Part shown: in pieces, positions 7,271 through 14,094 of the stretch | Layout of the letters: each line of letters opens with the position of its first letter | How positions within the stretch are numbered: position 1 is the stretch's first letter | Notes under the pieces: generated by a model | The model's input: the letters and a program-made list of their open reading frames with translations, nothing else | What the model was told of the DNA's origin: nothing | The model's database searches: none | Assembly (NCBI GenBank): GCA_039934375.1 | Contig: JBDTMH010000065.1 | Coordinates: 1-19,835 of the forward strand | Direction: 5' to 3' | Length of the DNA: 19,835 nucleotides | Source: CAISIP01 sp039934375 | Lineage (GTDB): Bacteria > Pseudomonadota > Gammaproteobacteria > Burkholderiales > Burkholderiaceae_C | Made by a program: the position numbers and the translations under genes

Positions 7271-7315
7271 ATACCATTCTATCGGTTATGCCTCTCCGTT
7301 ATATCTGCTAGAGGC
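7271..7315. promoter_or_regulatory. Candidate LTTR binding and promoter region between lysR and ligJ
   Basis: Two dyads sit side by side. The first is ATACC-N8-GGTTAT (7271-7289), symmetric except for one extra T. The second is a perfect GCCTCT-N14-AGAGGC (7290-7315) around an AT-rich centre. On the minus strand TATAAC (7303-7298) within the second dyad could be a -10 box for the lysR gene; plus-strand TTATAT (7299-7304) could serve ligJ but lacks a good -35, as is common for LTTR-activated promoters. The placement suggests recognition and activation sites of the regulator. Confidence 0.4.
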
Positions 7316-7453
7316 CAGGCGGACTTCTTCTATTTCCGTAAACCGCCCACAATGGCCAGATGCGAGGTGGGTCGTTGCGCAGCACCCGCCACCACGAATT
7401 GCTTGCGGAACGCCGCAGCAGCAGTCCCCCACCCGACGCGAGGAGAAGCGGCA

Positions 7454-8494
7454 GTGACAAAACCCATGGTCATCGATTGCCACGGCCATTACACGACGGC
7501 GCCCAAGGCGCTGGAGCAGTGGCGCAATCGCCAGATTGCCGGCATTCAGGATTCGGCTTCGATGCCCAAGGTATCGGAGCTCAAGATCAGCGACGACGAG
7601 TTGCGCGAGTCGATCGAGAGCAACCAGCTGCGTCTGATGAACGAGCGCGGCTCCGACCTGACGATCTTCTCGCCACGTGCCAGTTTCATGGCCCACCACA
7701 TTGGCGACTTCAATGTCTCGTCGACCTGGGCGGCGATCTGCAATGAGTTGTGCTACCGCGTCTCGCAGCTCTTTCCGGACAACTTCATCGGCGCGGCGAT
7801 GTTGCCGCAATCACCCGGCGTCGATCCGGCGAGCTGCGTCGCGGAACTTGAGAAATGCGTCAATCAATATGGCATTGTCGGCATCAACCTGAACCCGGAT
7901 CCAAGCGGAGGGCACTGGACCTCGCCGCCCTTGAGCGATAAGCACTGGTTTCCGATTTACGAGAAGATGGTCGAGTACGACATCCCGGCGATGATCCATG
8001 TGTCGACCAGCTGCAACCCGTGTTTCCACACCACCGGCGCACATTACCTGAACGCCGACACGACGGCGTTCATGCAATGCCTCACTTCCGATCTGTTCAA
8101 GGAATTCCCGACGCTGCGTTTCCTGATCCCCCATGGTGGCGGCGCTGTGCCTTACCACTGGGGGCGTTTTCGCGGCCTGGCCCAGGAGCTGAAGAAGCCG
8201 CTGCTACAGGACCATTTGCTGAACAACATCTTCTTCGACACCTGTGTCTACCATCAGCCGGGTATCAATCTGCTCAATACTGTGATCCCGGTCAAGAACG
8301 TGTTGTTCGCGTCCGAGATGATCGGTGCCGTACGCGGTATCGATCCCGAGACCGGCTACTACTACGACGACACCCGGCGTTATATCGAGGGCTCAAAGAT
8401 CCTGAGCGCCGACGACCGTCGCCAGATCTACGAAGGCAATGCCCGGCGCGTGTTTCCGCGTCTGGATGACGCACTGAAGCAAAAGGGGAAATGA
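7454..8494 (+). CDS. ligJ: 4-oxalomesaconate hydratase LigJ
   Basis: Zinc-dependent hydratase of the amidohydrolase superfamily that adds water to the isomerised oxalomesaconate, giving 4-carboxy-4-hydroxy-2-oxoadipate. The 346 residues match the SYK-6 enzyme over nearly the whole length: SDDELRESIESNQLRL, TIFSPRAS, NLNPDPSGGHW, FLIPHGGGAVPYHWGRFRGL, FDTCVYHQPGINLL. The reported zinc ligands of SYK-6 LigJ (His6, His8, His178, Glu284) correspond, with a constant offset of four, to H10, H12, H182 and E288 here, and the catalytic histidine to H227. The start is the GTG at 7454, with AGGAG eight bases upstream; an upstream ATG at 7352 is rejected. It is the first gene of the operon and overlaps ligK by four bases (ATGA). 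Confidence 0.95.
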   Translation: MTKPMVIDCHGHYTTAPKALEQWRNRQIAGIQDSASMPKVSELKISDDELRESIESNQLRLMNERGSDLTIFSPRASFMAHHIGDFNVSSTWAAICNELCYRVSQLFPDNFIGAAMLPQSPGVDPASCVAELEKCVNQYGIVGINLNPDPSGGHWTSPPLSDKHWFPIYEKMVEYDIPAMIHVSTSCNPCFHTTGAHYLNADTTAFMQCLTSDLFKEFPTLRFLIPHGGGAVPYHWGRFRGLAQELKKPLLQDHLLNNIFFDTCVYHQPGINLLNTVIPVKNVLFASEMIGAVRGIDPETGYYYDDTRRYIEGSKILSADDRRQIYEGNARRVFPRLDDALKQKGK

Positions 8495-9180
8495 ACATGA
8501 CGCAACTGGGCATCGTCAAACGCAATATCGTGCGGGCCGACAGGGTCGCTGTCGACAGGCTCTCAGGCTTTGGCGTCGCGACCATCCACGAGGCCATGGG
8601 TCGGGTCGGGCTGATGAAACCGTACCTGCGGCCGATCTACGCCGGCGCCCATTTGTGCGGCACGGCGGTCACGGTCTTGCTGCACCCGGGCGATAACTGG
8701 ATGATGCATGTCGTGGCCGAGCAGTTGCAAGCTGGCGATGTCGTGATCGCCGCCGTCAGCTCGGACAACGCGGACGGTTTCTTCGGTGATCTGCTGGCGA
8801 CCTCGTTCCGGGCCCGCGGCGCAGTGGGGCTGGTCATCGACGGCGGCGTGCGTGACGTCAAAGACCTGACCGGCATGGTGTTCCCGGTATTCTCCAAAGC
8901 GGTGCACGCCAAGGGTACGATCAAGGCGACACTGGGCTCGGTGAACATTCCGGTGATCTGTGCCGGTGCCATGGTGAACCCCGGCGATGTGGTCATCGCC
9001 GACGATGATGGGGTGGTGGTGGTTCCGGCCGCAATGGCGCAGCAGGTGGCCGACGCGGCCGCCGCGCGCGAAGCCAACGAATCCGAGAAACGCGCCAAGC
9101 TGGCGGCCGGAGTGCTCGGGCTCGACATGTACAACATGCGCCCGGCCCTCGAGAAGGCTGGTCTGAAATATGTCGACTGA
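8491..9180 (+). CDS. ligK: 4-carboxy-4-hydroxy-2-oxoadipate aldolase LigK (RraA/HMG-aldolase fold)
   Basis: Divalent-metal class II pyruvate aldolase that splits 4-carboxy-4-hydroxy-2-oxoadipate to pyruvate and oxaloacetate, the last step of the 4,5-cleavage pathway; related enzymes also decarboxylate oxaloacetate. It has 229 residues. The family signature D-X20-R-D-X2-E/D is met exactly by D100, R121, D122 and D125 (inside IDGGVRDVKDL). Other conserved pieces are TIHEAMGRVG, HPGDNWMMH and GDVVIADDDGVVVVP. The ATG at 8491 overlaps the ligJ stop, suggesting translational coupling; a second in-frame ATG at 8497 is equally possible because the purine-rich AAAAGGGGAA sits just upstream of both. 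RraA-like ribonuclease inhibitors share the fold, but the operon settles the role. Confidence 0.94.
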   Translation: MNMTQLGIVKRNIVRADRVAVDRLSGFGVATIHEAMGRVGLMKPYLRPIYAGAHLCGTAVTVLLHPGDNWMMHVVAEQLQAGDVVIAAVSSDNADGFFGDLLATSFRARGAVGLVIDGGVRDVKDLTGMVFPVFSKAVHAKGTIKATLGSVNIPVICAGAMVNPGDVVIADDDGVVVVPAAMAQQVADAAAAREANESEKRAKLAAGVLGLDMYNMRPALEKAGLKYVD

Positions 9181-10120
9181 CGCAGACGCGCAAACCCGGG
9201 AAGACACAGACTCCATGGAATTCACCAAGACGCCAGGCTGGCTGGACTGGTTCGACGGACCCAGCAAACCCCGCTTCCAACTGCCCGGCGGGGCGGTCGA
9301 CGCACATTGCCATGTGTTCGGGCCCGGTGCCGTGTTCCCGTATGCGCCCGAGCGCAAGTACACACCCTGCGATGCGTCGAAGGAGCAGCTGTTTGCGCTG
9401 CGCGACCGCCTGGGCTTCGACAGAAACGTCATTGTGCAGGCAACCTGCCATGGCAGCGACAACCGGGCGCTGGTCGATGCGCTGCAGGCGTCGAACGGCA
9501 GGGCACGTGGCGTGGCCACTGTCAAGCGCAACGTGACGGACGCCGAGTTGCAAGACATGCATGCTGCGGGTGTACGCGGCACACGCTTCAATTTCGTCAA
9601 GCGGCTGGCCGACTTCACACCGCCTGAGGTGCTGCTGGAGATCGCCAATCGCATTGCGCCGCTGGGCTGGCATGTGGTGGTGTACTTCGAAGCGCAGGAT
9701 CTGCCGGAGCTTTACGACTTCTTCACCGCCTTGCCGACCACGGTGGTCGTGGACCACATGGGGCGCCCCAACGTCGCCAAACCGGTTGATGGGCCGGAGT
9801 TCGCGCTGTTTGTCAAGATGATGCAAGAACACGACAACATCTGGAGCAAGGTGAGTTGCCCGGAGCGGCTGTCGCTGACCGGACCCAAGGCACTGGACGG
9901 CGAGCAACGGGCTTACCGCGACGTCGTGCCGTTCGCCCGCAAGCTGGTCGAGACCTTCCCGACGAGGGTGTTGTGGGGCACGGACTGGCCGCATCCGAAT
10001 CTGAAGGACCACATGCCCGATGACGGCTTGCTGGTCGACTTCATCCCGCAGATCGCCAGCACGGCCAAACTGCAAGGCCAACTGCTGGTCGACAACCCGA
10101 CCCGGTTGTACTGGCCCTGA
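9170..10120 (+). CDS. ligI: 2-pyrone-4,6-dicarboxylate lactonase LigI
   Basis: Amidohydrolase-superfamily lactonase that opens 2-pyrone-4,6-dicarboxylate to 4-oxalomesaconate; unusually for the superfamily it needs no metal. The 316 residues align by eye with the SYK-6 protein: SKPRFQLPGGAVDAHCHVFGP (H46, H48), FALRDRLGFDRNVIVQATCHG, GTRFNFVKRL, VVDHMGRP, and WGTDWPHPN with the catalytic-type D272. The ATG at 9170 overlaps ligK by 11 bases. An internal ATG at 9215 would give an N-terminus closer in length to SYK-6 LigI; neither has a well-placed ribosome-binding site, so the start is uncertain by 15 residues. ligA follows 15 bp downstream. Confidence 0.95.
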   Translation: MSTDADAQTREDTDSMEFTKTPGWLDWFDGPSKPRFQLPGGAVDAHCHVFGPGAVFPYAPERKYTPCDASKEQLFALRDRLGFDRNVIVQATCHGSDNRALVDALQASNGRARGVATVKRNVTDAELQDMHAAGVRGTRFNFVKRLADFTPPEVLLEIANRIAPLGWHVVVYFEAQDLPELYDFFTALPTTVVVDHMGRPNVAKPVDGPEFALFVKMMQEHDNIWSKVSCPERLSLTGPKALDGEQRAYRDVVPFARKLVETFPTRVLWGTDWPHPNLKDHMPDDGLLVDFIPQIASTAKLQGQLLVDNPTRLYWP

Positions 10121-10135
10121 AAACGGAACCCTCCC

Positions 10136-10579
10136 ATGGCACTGAACAAACCTTACCTGGACGTACCCGGCACGACGATCTTCGATGCCGAGCAGTCGCG
10201 CAAGGGTTACCACCTGAACCAGTTCTGCATGTCGCTGATGAAGGCCGACAACCGCGCGCGTTTCAAGGCCGACGAGCGTGCGTATCTGAACGAGTGGCCA
10301 ATGACCGAGGAGCAGAAGCAGGCAGTGCTGGCGCGCGACCTGAATCGCTGCATCGCTGCGGGCGGCAACATCTATTTCCTGGCCAAGATCGGCTCCACGG
10401 ATGGAAAGAGCTTCCAGCAGATGGCCGGTAGCATGACCGGCATGACCGAAGACGAGTACCGCGCCATGATGGTGGCCGGTGGGCGGTCTGCAAACGGCAA
10501 CCGGTTCGTCGGTGAGGACGGTGATGCTCAGGCGTACCGACAGCCGCAAGGCAAAGCAGGACAGAAAGGAGTTGCTTGA
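10136..10579 (+). CDS. ligA: Protocatechuate 4,5-dioxygenase alpha subunit LigA
   Basis: Small all-helical subunit of the extradiol ring-cleavage dioxygenase, capping the active site of LigB. It has 147 residues, close to the usual 139 or so. Family features: DVPGTTIFDAEQSRKGYHLNQF, SLMKADNRARFKADERAYL, GGNIYFLAKIGSTDGKSFQ and GSMTGMTEDEYRAMMVAGGRS. The C-terminal tail after residue 125 is Gly/Gln-rich and looks variable. The stop codon TGA shares one base with the ligB ATG. The ribosome-binding site is poor, so translation may depend on upstream ligI. Confidence 0.96.
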   Translation: MALNKPYLDVPGTTIFDAEQSRKGYHLNQFCMSLMKADNRARFKADERAYLNEWPMTEEQKQAVLARDLNRCIAAGGNIYFLAKIGSTDGKSFQQMAGSMTGMTEDEYRAMMVAGGRSANGNRFVGEDGDAQAYRQPQGKAGQKGVA

Positions 10580-11436
10580 TGGCCAAGATCACCGCCAGTG
10601 TCTACACCTCGCACGTGCCTGCGATCGGCGCCGCAATGGATCTGGGCAAGACCACAGAGCCATATTGGCAGCCGGTTTTCAAGGGTTACGAATATTCCCG
10701 CCAATGGTTGCAGGACCACAAGCCCGATGTGATCTTCCTGGTTTTCAACGACCATGCGACTGCATTCAGCCTGGATATGATCCCGACCTTTGCCATCGGC
10801 ACGGCACCCGAGTTCCAGCCAGCCGATGAAGGCTGGGGTCCGCGACCGGTGCCCAGCGTGATCGGCCATCCGGAATTGGCCTCGCATATTGCGCATTCGG
10901 TGATCCAGGATGACTTCGACCTGACCATCGTCAACAAGATGGACGTCGACCATGGCCTGACCGTGCCGCTTTCGCTGATGTGCGGTCAGCCTCAGGCATG
11001 GCCTTGCCCGGTGATCCCGTTTGCCGTCAACGTAGTGCAGTACCCGGTGCCCTCGGGGCGCCGCTGCTTCGAATTGGGCAAGGCCATCGGCCGCGCCATT
11101 GCCTCGTACGACCCGCCGCTCAATGTACAAATTTGGGGTACTGGCGGCATGAGCCACCAGTTGCAGGGACCGCGCGCGGGCCTGATCAACAAGGAATTTG
11201 ACGCCATGTTTCTGGACCGGCTGATCGACGATCCCGCCGGCCTGGCCCAGATGCCGCATATCGACTACGTGCGCGAAGCCGGCTCCGAAGGCATCGAGCT
11301 GGTGATGTGGCTGATCGCCCGCGGGGCGATGGCCGATATCGCCGGTGGCAGCAAGCCGCATGTGGCCCACCGCTTTTACCATGTGCCCGCGTCGAATACC
11401 GCGGTAGGTCATCTGATCCTCGAGAACTGTCCGTGA
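10579..11436 (+). CDS. ligB: Protocatechuate 4,5-dioxygenase beta subunit LigB
   Basis: Catalytic Fe(II) subunit of the class III extradiol dioxygenase that converts protocatechuate and O2 to 4-carboxy-2-hydroxymuconate-6-semialdehyde. The SYK-6 iron ligands (His12, His61, Glu242) correspond to H12, H59 and E240, and the active-site base His195 to H193 in GTGGMSHQLQGPRAG. Other conserved blocks are FNDHATAFSLDMIPTFAIG, PADEGWGPRPVP and NKMDVDHGLTVPLS. At 285 residues it is somewhat shorter than SYK-6 LigB because the C-terminal tail beyond NTAVGHLIL is reduced. The ATG at 10579 follows AAAGGAG with a seven-base spacing; the preceding in-frame TTG is rejected. Confidence 0.97.
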   Translation: MAKITASVYTSHVPAIGAAMDLGKTTEPYWQPVFKGYEYSRQWLQDHKPDVIFLVFNDHATAFSLDMIPTFAIGTAPEFQPADEGWGPRPVPSVIGHPELASHIAHSVIQDDFDLTIVNKMDVDHGLTVPLSLMCGQPQAWPCPVIPFAVNVVQYPVPSGRRCFELGKAIGRAIASYDPPLNVQIWGTGGMSHQLQGPRAGLINKEFDAMFLDRLIDDPAGLAQMPHIDYVREAGSEGIELVMWLIARGAMADIAGGSKPHVAHRFYHVPASNTAVGHLILENCP

Positions 11437-11488
11437 CGTTGCGGTATCGTTGCTCCCGGGTCTGCCGTGCATTTGAAGGAGGGTTCCC

Positions 11489-12445
11489 ATGACGAGAAAT
11501 ATCAAGGTTGCGCTTGCGGGTGCCGGTGCTTTCGGTACCAAGCATCTGGACGGCATCAAGAACATCGACGGTGTCGAGGTGGTGTCGCTGGTCGGCCACG
11601 AACTGGACAAGACGCGAGCGGTTGCGGCCCAATACGGCATCGGGCATGTGAGCATCGACCTGGCCGAAAGCCTGGCGCTGAAGGAGGTCGAGGCGGTCAT
11701 CCTGTGCACGCCGACGCAGTTGCATGCCGAGCAAAGCCTGGCTTGCCTGCGTGCGGGCAAACATGTGCAGGTCGAGATCCCGCTGGCCGACAGCGTGCAG
11801 GGCGCACAGGAGGTGGCGGCACTGGCGGCAAAGACCGGGCAGGTGGCGATGTGCGGGCATACGCGCCGCTTCAATCCCAGCCACCAGTACGTCAAGCACC
11901 GCATCGTGGCCGGAGAGTTCAACATTCAGCAGATGGACGTGCAGACGTATTTTTTCCGCCGTACCAATACCAATGCGCTGGGCCAGCCGCGTTCGTGGAC
12001 CGATCACCTGCTGTGGCACCATGCGGCGCACACCGTCGACCTGTTTGCTTACCAGTGCGGCAGTCCGATCGTGCAGGCCAACGCCTTGCAAGGGCCGCCC
12101 CATCCGACGCTGGGTATTGCGATGGACATGAGCATCCAGCTCAAGACCGCCAGCGCGGCGATTTGCACCCTGTCGCTGAGCTTCAACAACGACGGCCCGC
12201 TGGGCACCAATTTCCGCTACATCGGAGACAGCGCGACCTACATCGCGCGCTACGACGACCTGTTCAACGGCAAGGAAGAGAAGATCGACGTTTCGGGCGT
12301 GGCCGTGTCGATGAACGGCATCGAGCTGCAGGACCGGGAGTTCTTCGCGGCGATCCGCGAAGGCCGCGAGCCGAACGCCAGCGTTGCCAGCGTTTTGCCC
12401 TGTTATGAAATTCTGCACAAACTGCAGCACCAGCTCGGCAGCTGA
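11489..12445 (+). CDS. ligC: 4-carboxy-2-hydroxymuconate-6-semialdehyde dehydrogenase LigC
   Basis: NAD(P)-dependent dehydrogenase of the Gfo/Idh/MocA family that oxidises the cyclic hemiacetal of the ring-cleavage product to 2-pyrone-4,6-dicarboxylate, the substrate of LigI. It has 318 residues. The N-terminal Rossmann domain has VALAGAGAFGTKHLDG, and AVILCTPTQLHAEQSL and GKHVQVEIPLAD carry the usual cofactor-side residues. The substrate domain shows GHTRRFNPSHQYV, MDVQTYFFRR and SWTDHLLWHHAAHTVDLFAY, all near identical to SYK-6 LigC as I recall it. A strong GAAGGAGG precedes the ATG at 11489. It follows ligB by 52 bp. Confidence 0.96.
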   Translation: MTRNIKVALAGAGAFGTKHLDGIKNIDGVEVVSLVGHELDKTRAVAAQYGIGHVSIDLAESLALKEVEAVILCTPTQLHAEQSLACLRAGKHVQVEIPLADSVQGAQEVAALAAKTGQVAMCGHTRRFNPSHQYVKHRIVAGEFNIQQMDVQTYFFRRTNTNALGQPRSWTDHLLWHHAAHTVDLFAYQCGSPIVQANALQGPPHPTLGIAMDMSIQLKTASAAICTLSLSFNNDGPLGTNFRYIGDSATYIARYDDLFNGKEEKIDVSGVAVSMNGIELQDREFFAAIREGREPNASVASVLPCYEILHKLQHQLGS

Positions 12446-12538
12446 ATTTCCGCGGATTCCGCTGAGATCCTGCCCTGTTTCGTTTGACGGCCAGGGTGGC
12501 CCGACCTCATGGCACTGACGACGACAAGGAAGACTCCC

Positions 12539-13537
12539 GTGCAACAACGCAAGATCGGTCCCTTCACCGTGTCGGCGCTCGGACTGGGCTGCATGAACCT
12601 GAGTCATGCCTATGGCGTCCCGCCGTCGGCAGAGCAGGGCGAGCGGGTGCTTCTGGTCGCGCTCGACGCCGGGGTCACACTGTTCGACACGGCCGCCTTG
12701 TATGGCTTTGGTGCCAACGAAAAGCTGCTCGGCCAGGTGCTGCGCAAGCATCGCAGCAATTTCACGTTGGCCAGCAAGGGAGGCATGGCCGGCGTCGGTT
12801 TTCCGGAGGGCGTCAAACGCGTCATTGACGGTCGGCCGCAAGCGCTTCGGCGCGATTGCGAGAACAGCCTGCGCAATCTGCAGACCGATGTGATCGATCT
12901 GTACTACCTGCACCGCTGGGACAAGAAGGTGCCGATCGAGGACAGCGTCGGTGCCATGGCTGATCTGATTACGGCCGGAAAAGTGCGCGCACTGGGATTG
13001 TCCGAGGTGTCGGCCATCACCTTGAAGCGGGCCCATGCCGTGCACCCCATCAGCGCGGTACAAACCGAATATTCGCTGTGGAGCCGCAACGCCGAGATCG
13101 CCATGCTCGAGGCCTGCGCCGACATCGGCGCTGCGTTTGTGGCCTTCAGTCCGGTCGCGCGCGGTTTCCTGTGTGACACGCCGTTGGAGCTGGCTGCGCT
13201 CGATGCCAAGGACATCCGCCGCGGCATGCCGCGTTTTGCCCCGGACAATTTTGCGGCCAACCAGAAGTTGCTGCCGCCGTTCCAGGTGCTGGCAGCAGCG
13301 GCGAACTGCACATCGGCCCAGCTGGCACTGGCCTGGTTGTTGCACAAGGCACCCCACATCATCCCGATTCCGGGCACTACCAGCGTGCCGCATTTGCAGG
13401 AAGATCTGGGCGCGGCCCAGGTCCAGCTGAGCCTGGACACCATCGCCGCAGTTGACGCGCTGATCAACCAGCATACGGTGACCGGGCCGCGCTACAACGC
13501 ACAAGCGTCCGGCGAGGTGGATACCGAGACATTCTGA
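12539..13537 (+). CDS. Aldo/keto reductase
   Basis: NADPH-dependent TIM-barrel oxidoreductase of 332 residues. The catalytic tetrad is complete: D50, Y55, K80 and H125 (in LFDTAALYG, TLASKGG and YYLHRWD). The C-terminal IPIPGTTSVPHLQEDLGA is the usual cofactor-phosphate region. The GTG at 12539 is chosen because AAGGA lies eight bases before it and the resulting VQQRKIGPFTVSALGLG start suits the family; an ATG at 12509 would add ten residues and lacks a ribosome-binding site. It sits 93 bp after ligC on the same strand, so it probably belongs to the lig transcript. No step of the known 4,5-cleavage route needs such a reductase, so its substrate is open: an aromatic aldehyde or semialdehyde side product is possible. 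Confidence 0.92.
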   Translation: MQQRKIGPFTVSALGLGCMNLSHAYGVPPSAEQGERVLLVALDAGVTLFDTAALYGFGANEKLLGQVLRKHRSNFTLASKGGMAGVGFPEGVKRVIDGRPQALRRDCENSLRNLQTDVIDLYYLHRWDKKVPIEDSVGAMADLITAGKVRALGLSEVSAITLKRAHAVHPISAVQTEYSLWSRNAEIAMLEACADIGAAFVAFSPVARGFLCDTPLELAALDAKDIRRGMPRFAPDNFAANQKLLPPFQVLAAAANCTSAQLALAWLLHKAPHIIPIPGTTSVPHLQEDLGAAQVQLSLDTIAAVDALINQHTVTGPRYNAQASGEVDTETF

Positions 13538-13613
13538 CCGACGCGGAACCGGGCGCAGCCGTCGCCGGGAAAGTGGCTCACAATGGTCACTCCGAAACTA
13601 TTGGGAGAGCACT

Positions 13614-13976
13614 ATGACAACCCGTGAACTGGCGCAGGCATTCACCGATCTGCTGAAAAGCGGCAAGGCCGACGAAGCCGGCAAGACCTACTGGTCGGAC
13701 GATATCGTCTCAATGGAACCCATGGACGGCGACATGGCGGTGCTCAAGGGCCGCAAGGCGGTCGACGGCAAGAGCGCGTGGTGGTTTGCGAACCACGAGG
13801 TGCATTCCGTCGGCACTGAAGGGCCGTATGTGCATGGTGATCAATTCGCCGTGCGCTTCACGATGGACGTCACGCCCAAGGGTGGCAAACGCATGAAGAT
13901 GGACGAGGTCGGCCTGTATACCGTCAAAGGTGGCAAGATCGTCGAAGAGCGGTTTTTCTTCGGCTCCCAGACTTGA
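13614..13976 (+). CDS. SnoaL/NTF2-fold protein (ketosteroid-isomerase-like cone)
   Basis: A 120-residue cytosolic protein with the layout of the SnoaL-like/NTF2 cone: N-terminal helix (TTRELAQAFTDLLKSGKADEAGKTYW), the DDIVSMEPM turn, GRKAVDGKSAWWFANHEVHS, then strands ending in MDEVGLYTVKGGKIVEERFF. This fold includes ketosteroid isomerase, SnoaL cyclase and many binding proteins, and fold alone does not fix function. GGGAGAG precedes the ATG at 13614. It is the last gene of the plus-strand run, 76 bp after the aldo/keto reductase. Similar short proteins are common in proteobacteria outside lig clusters, so the link may be incidental. Confidence 0.85.
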   Translation: MTTRELAQAFTDLLKSGKADEAGKTYWSDDIVSMEPMDGDMAVLKGRKAVDGKSAWWFANHEVHSVGTEGPYVHGDQFAVRFTMDVTPKGGKRMKMDEVGLYTVKGGKIVEERFFFGSQT

Positions 13977-14010
13977 GGCGGGTGCGGCCGGGTGCCTCCG
14001 GGTAGCGGCG

Positions 14011-14043
14011 GCCGGCCACATGCGGGTGTCCGGCAGGGCCGGC
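14011..14043. terminator. GC-rich stem-loop between convergent genes
   Basis: GCCGGCC (14011-14017) pairs with GGCCGGC (14037-14043), and an inner ACA/TGT can extend the stem around a small loop with unpaired bases on one side. It lies 35 bp past the SnoaL-like stop and about 50 bp before the end of the convergent beta-propeller gene. No T-run is present, so it is at best a weak or Rho-assisted terminator. Confidence 0.3.
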
Positions 14044-14094
14044 TCTACGGGCTACGGGCAGTGGGTTACGTCAGGCGGTCGGAAAGCAGCGCGA

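Noticed and set aside
8993..10549. Open frame of about 520 codons on the minus strand opposite ligK-ligI-ligA
   Set aside because: Antisense shadow spanning several gene boundaries, with low-complexity composition and no ribosome-binding site or recognisable domain.
11186..13504. Long open frame (about 770 codons) on the minus strand opposite ligB-ligC-aldo/keto reductase
   Set aside because: It is a shadow of three well-recognised plus-strand genes in GC-rich DNA; the translated product is His/Arg/Gln-rich and shows no family motif.
13977..14094. Direct repeat CTACGGG (two copies near 14045-14057) and other short GC repeats
   Set aside because: Too short and too few to be a repeat array or recombination site; expected by chance in this composition.
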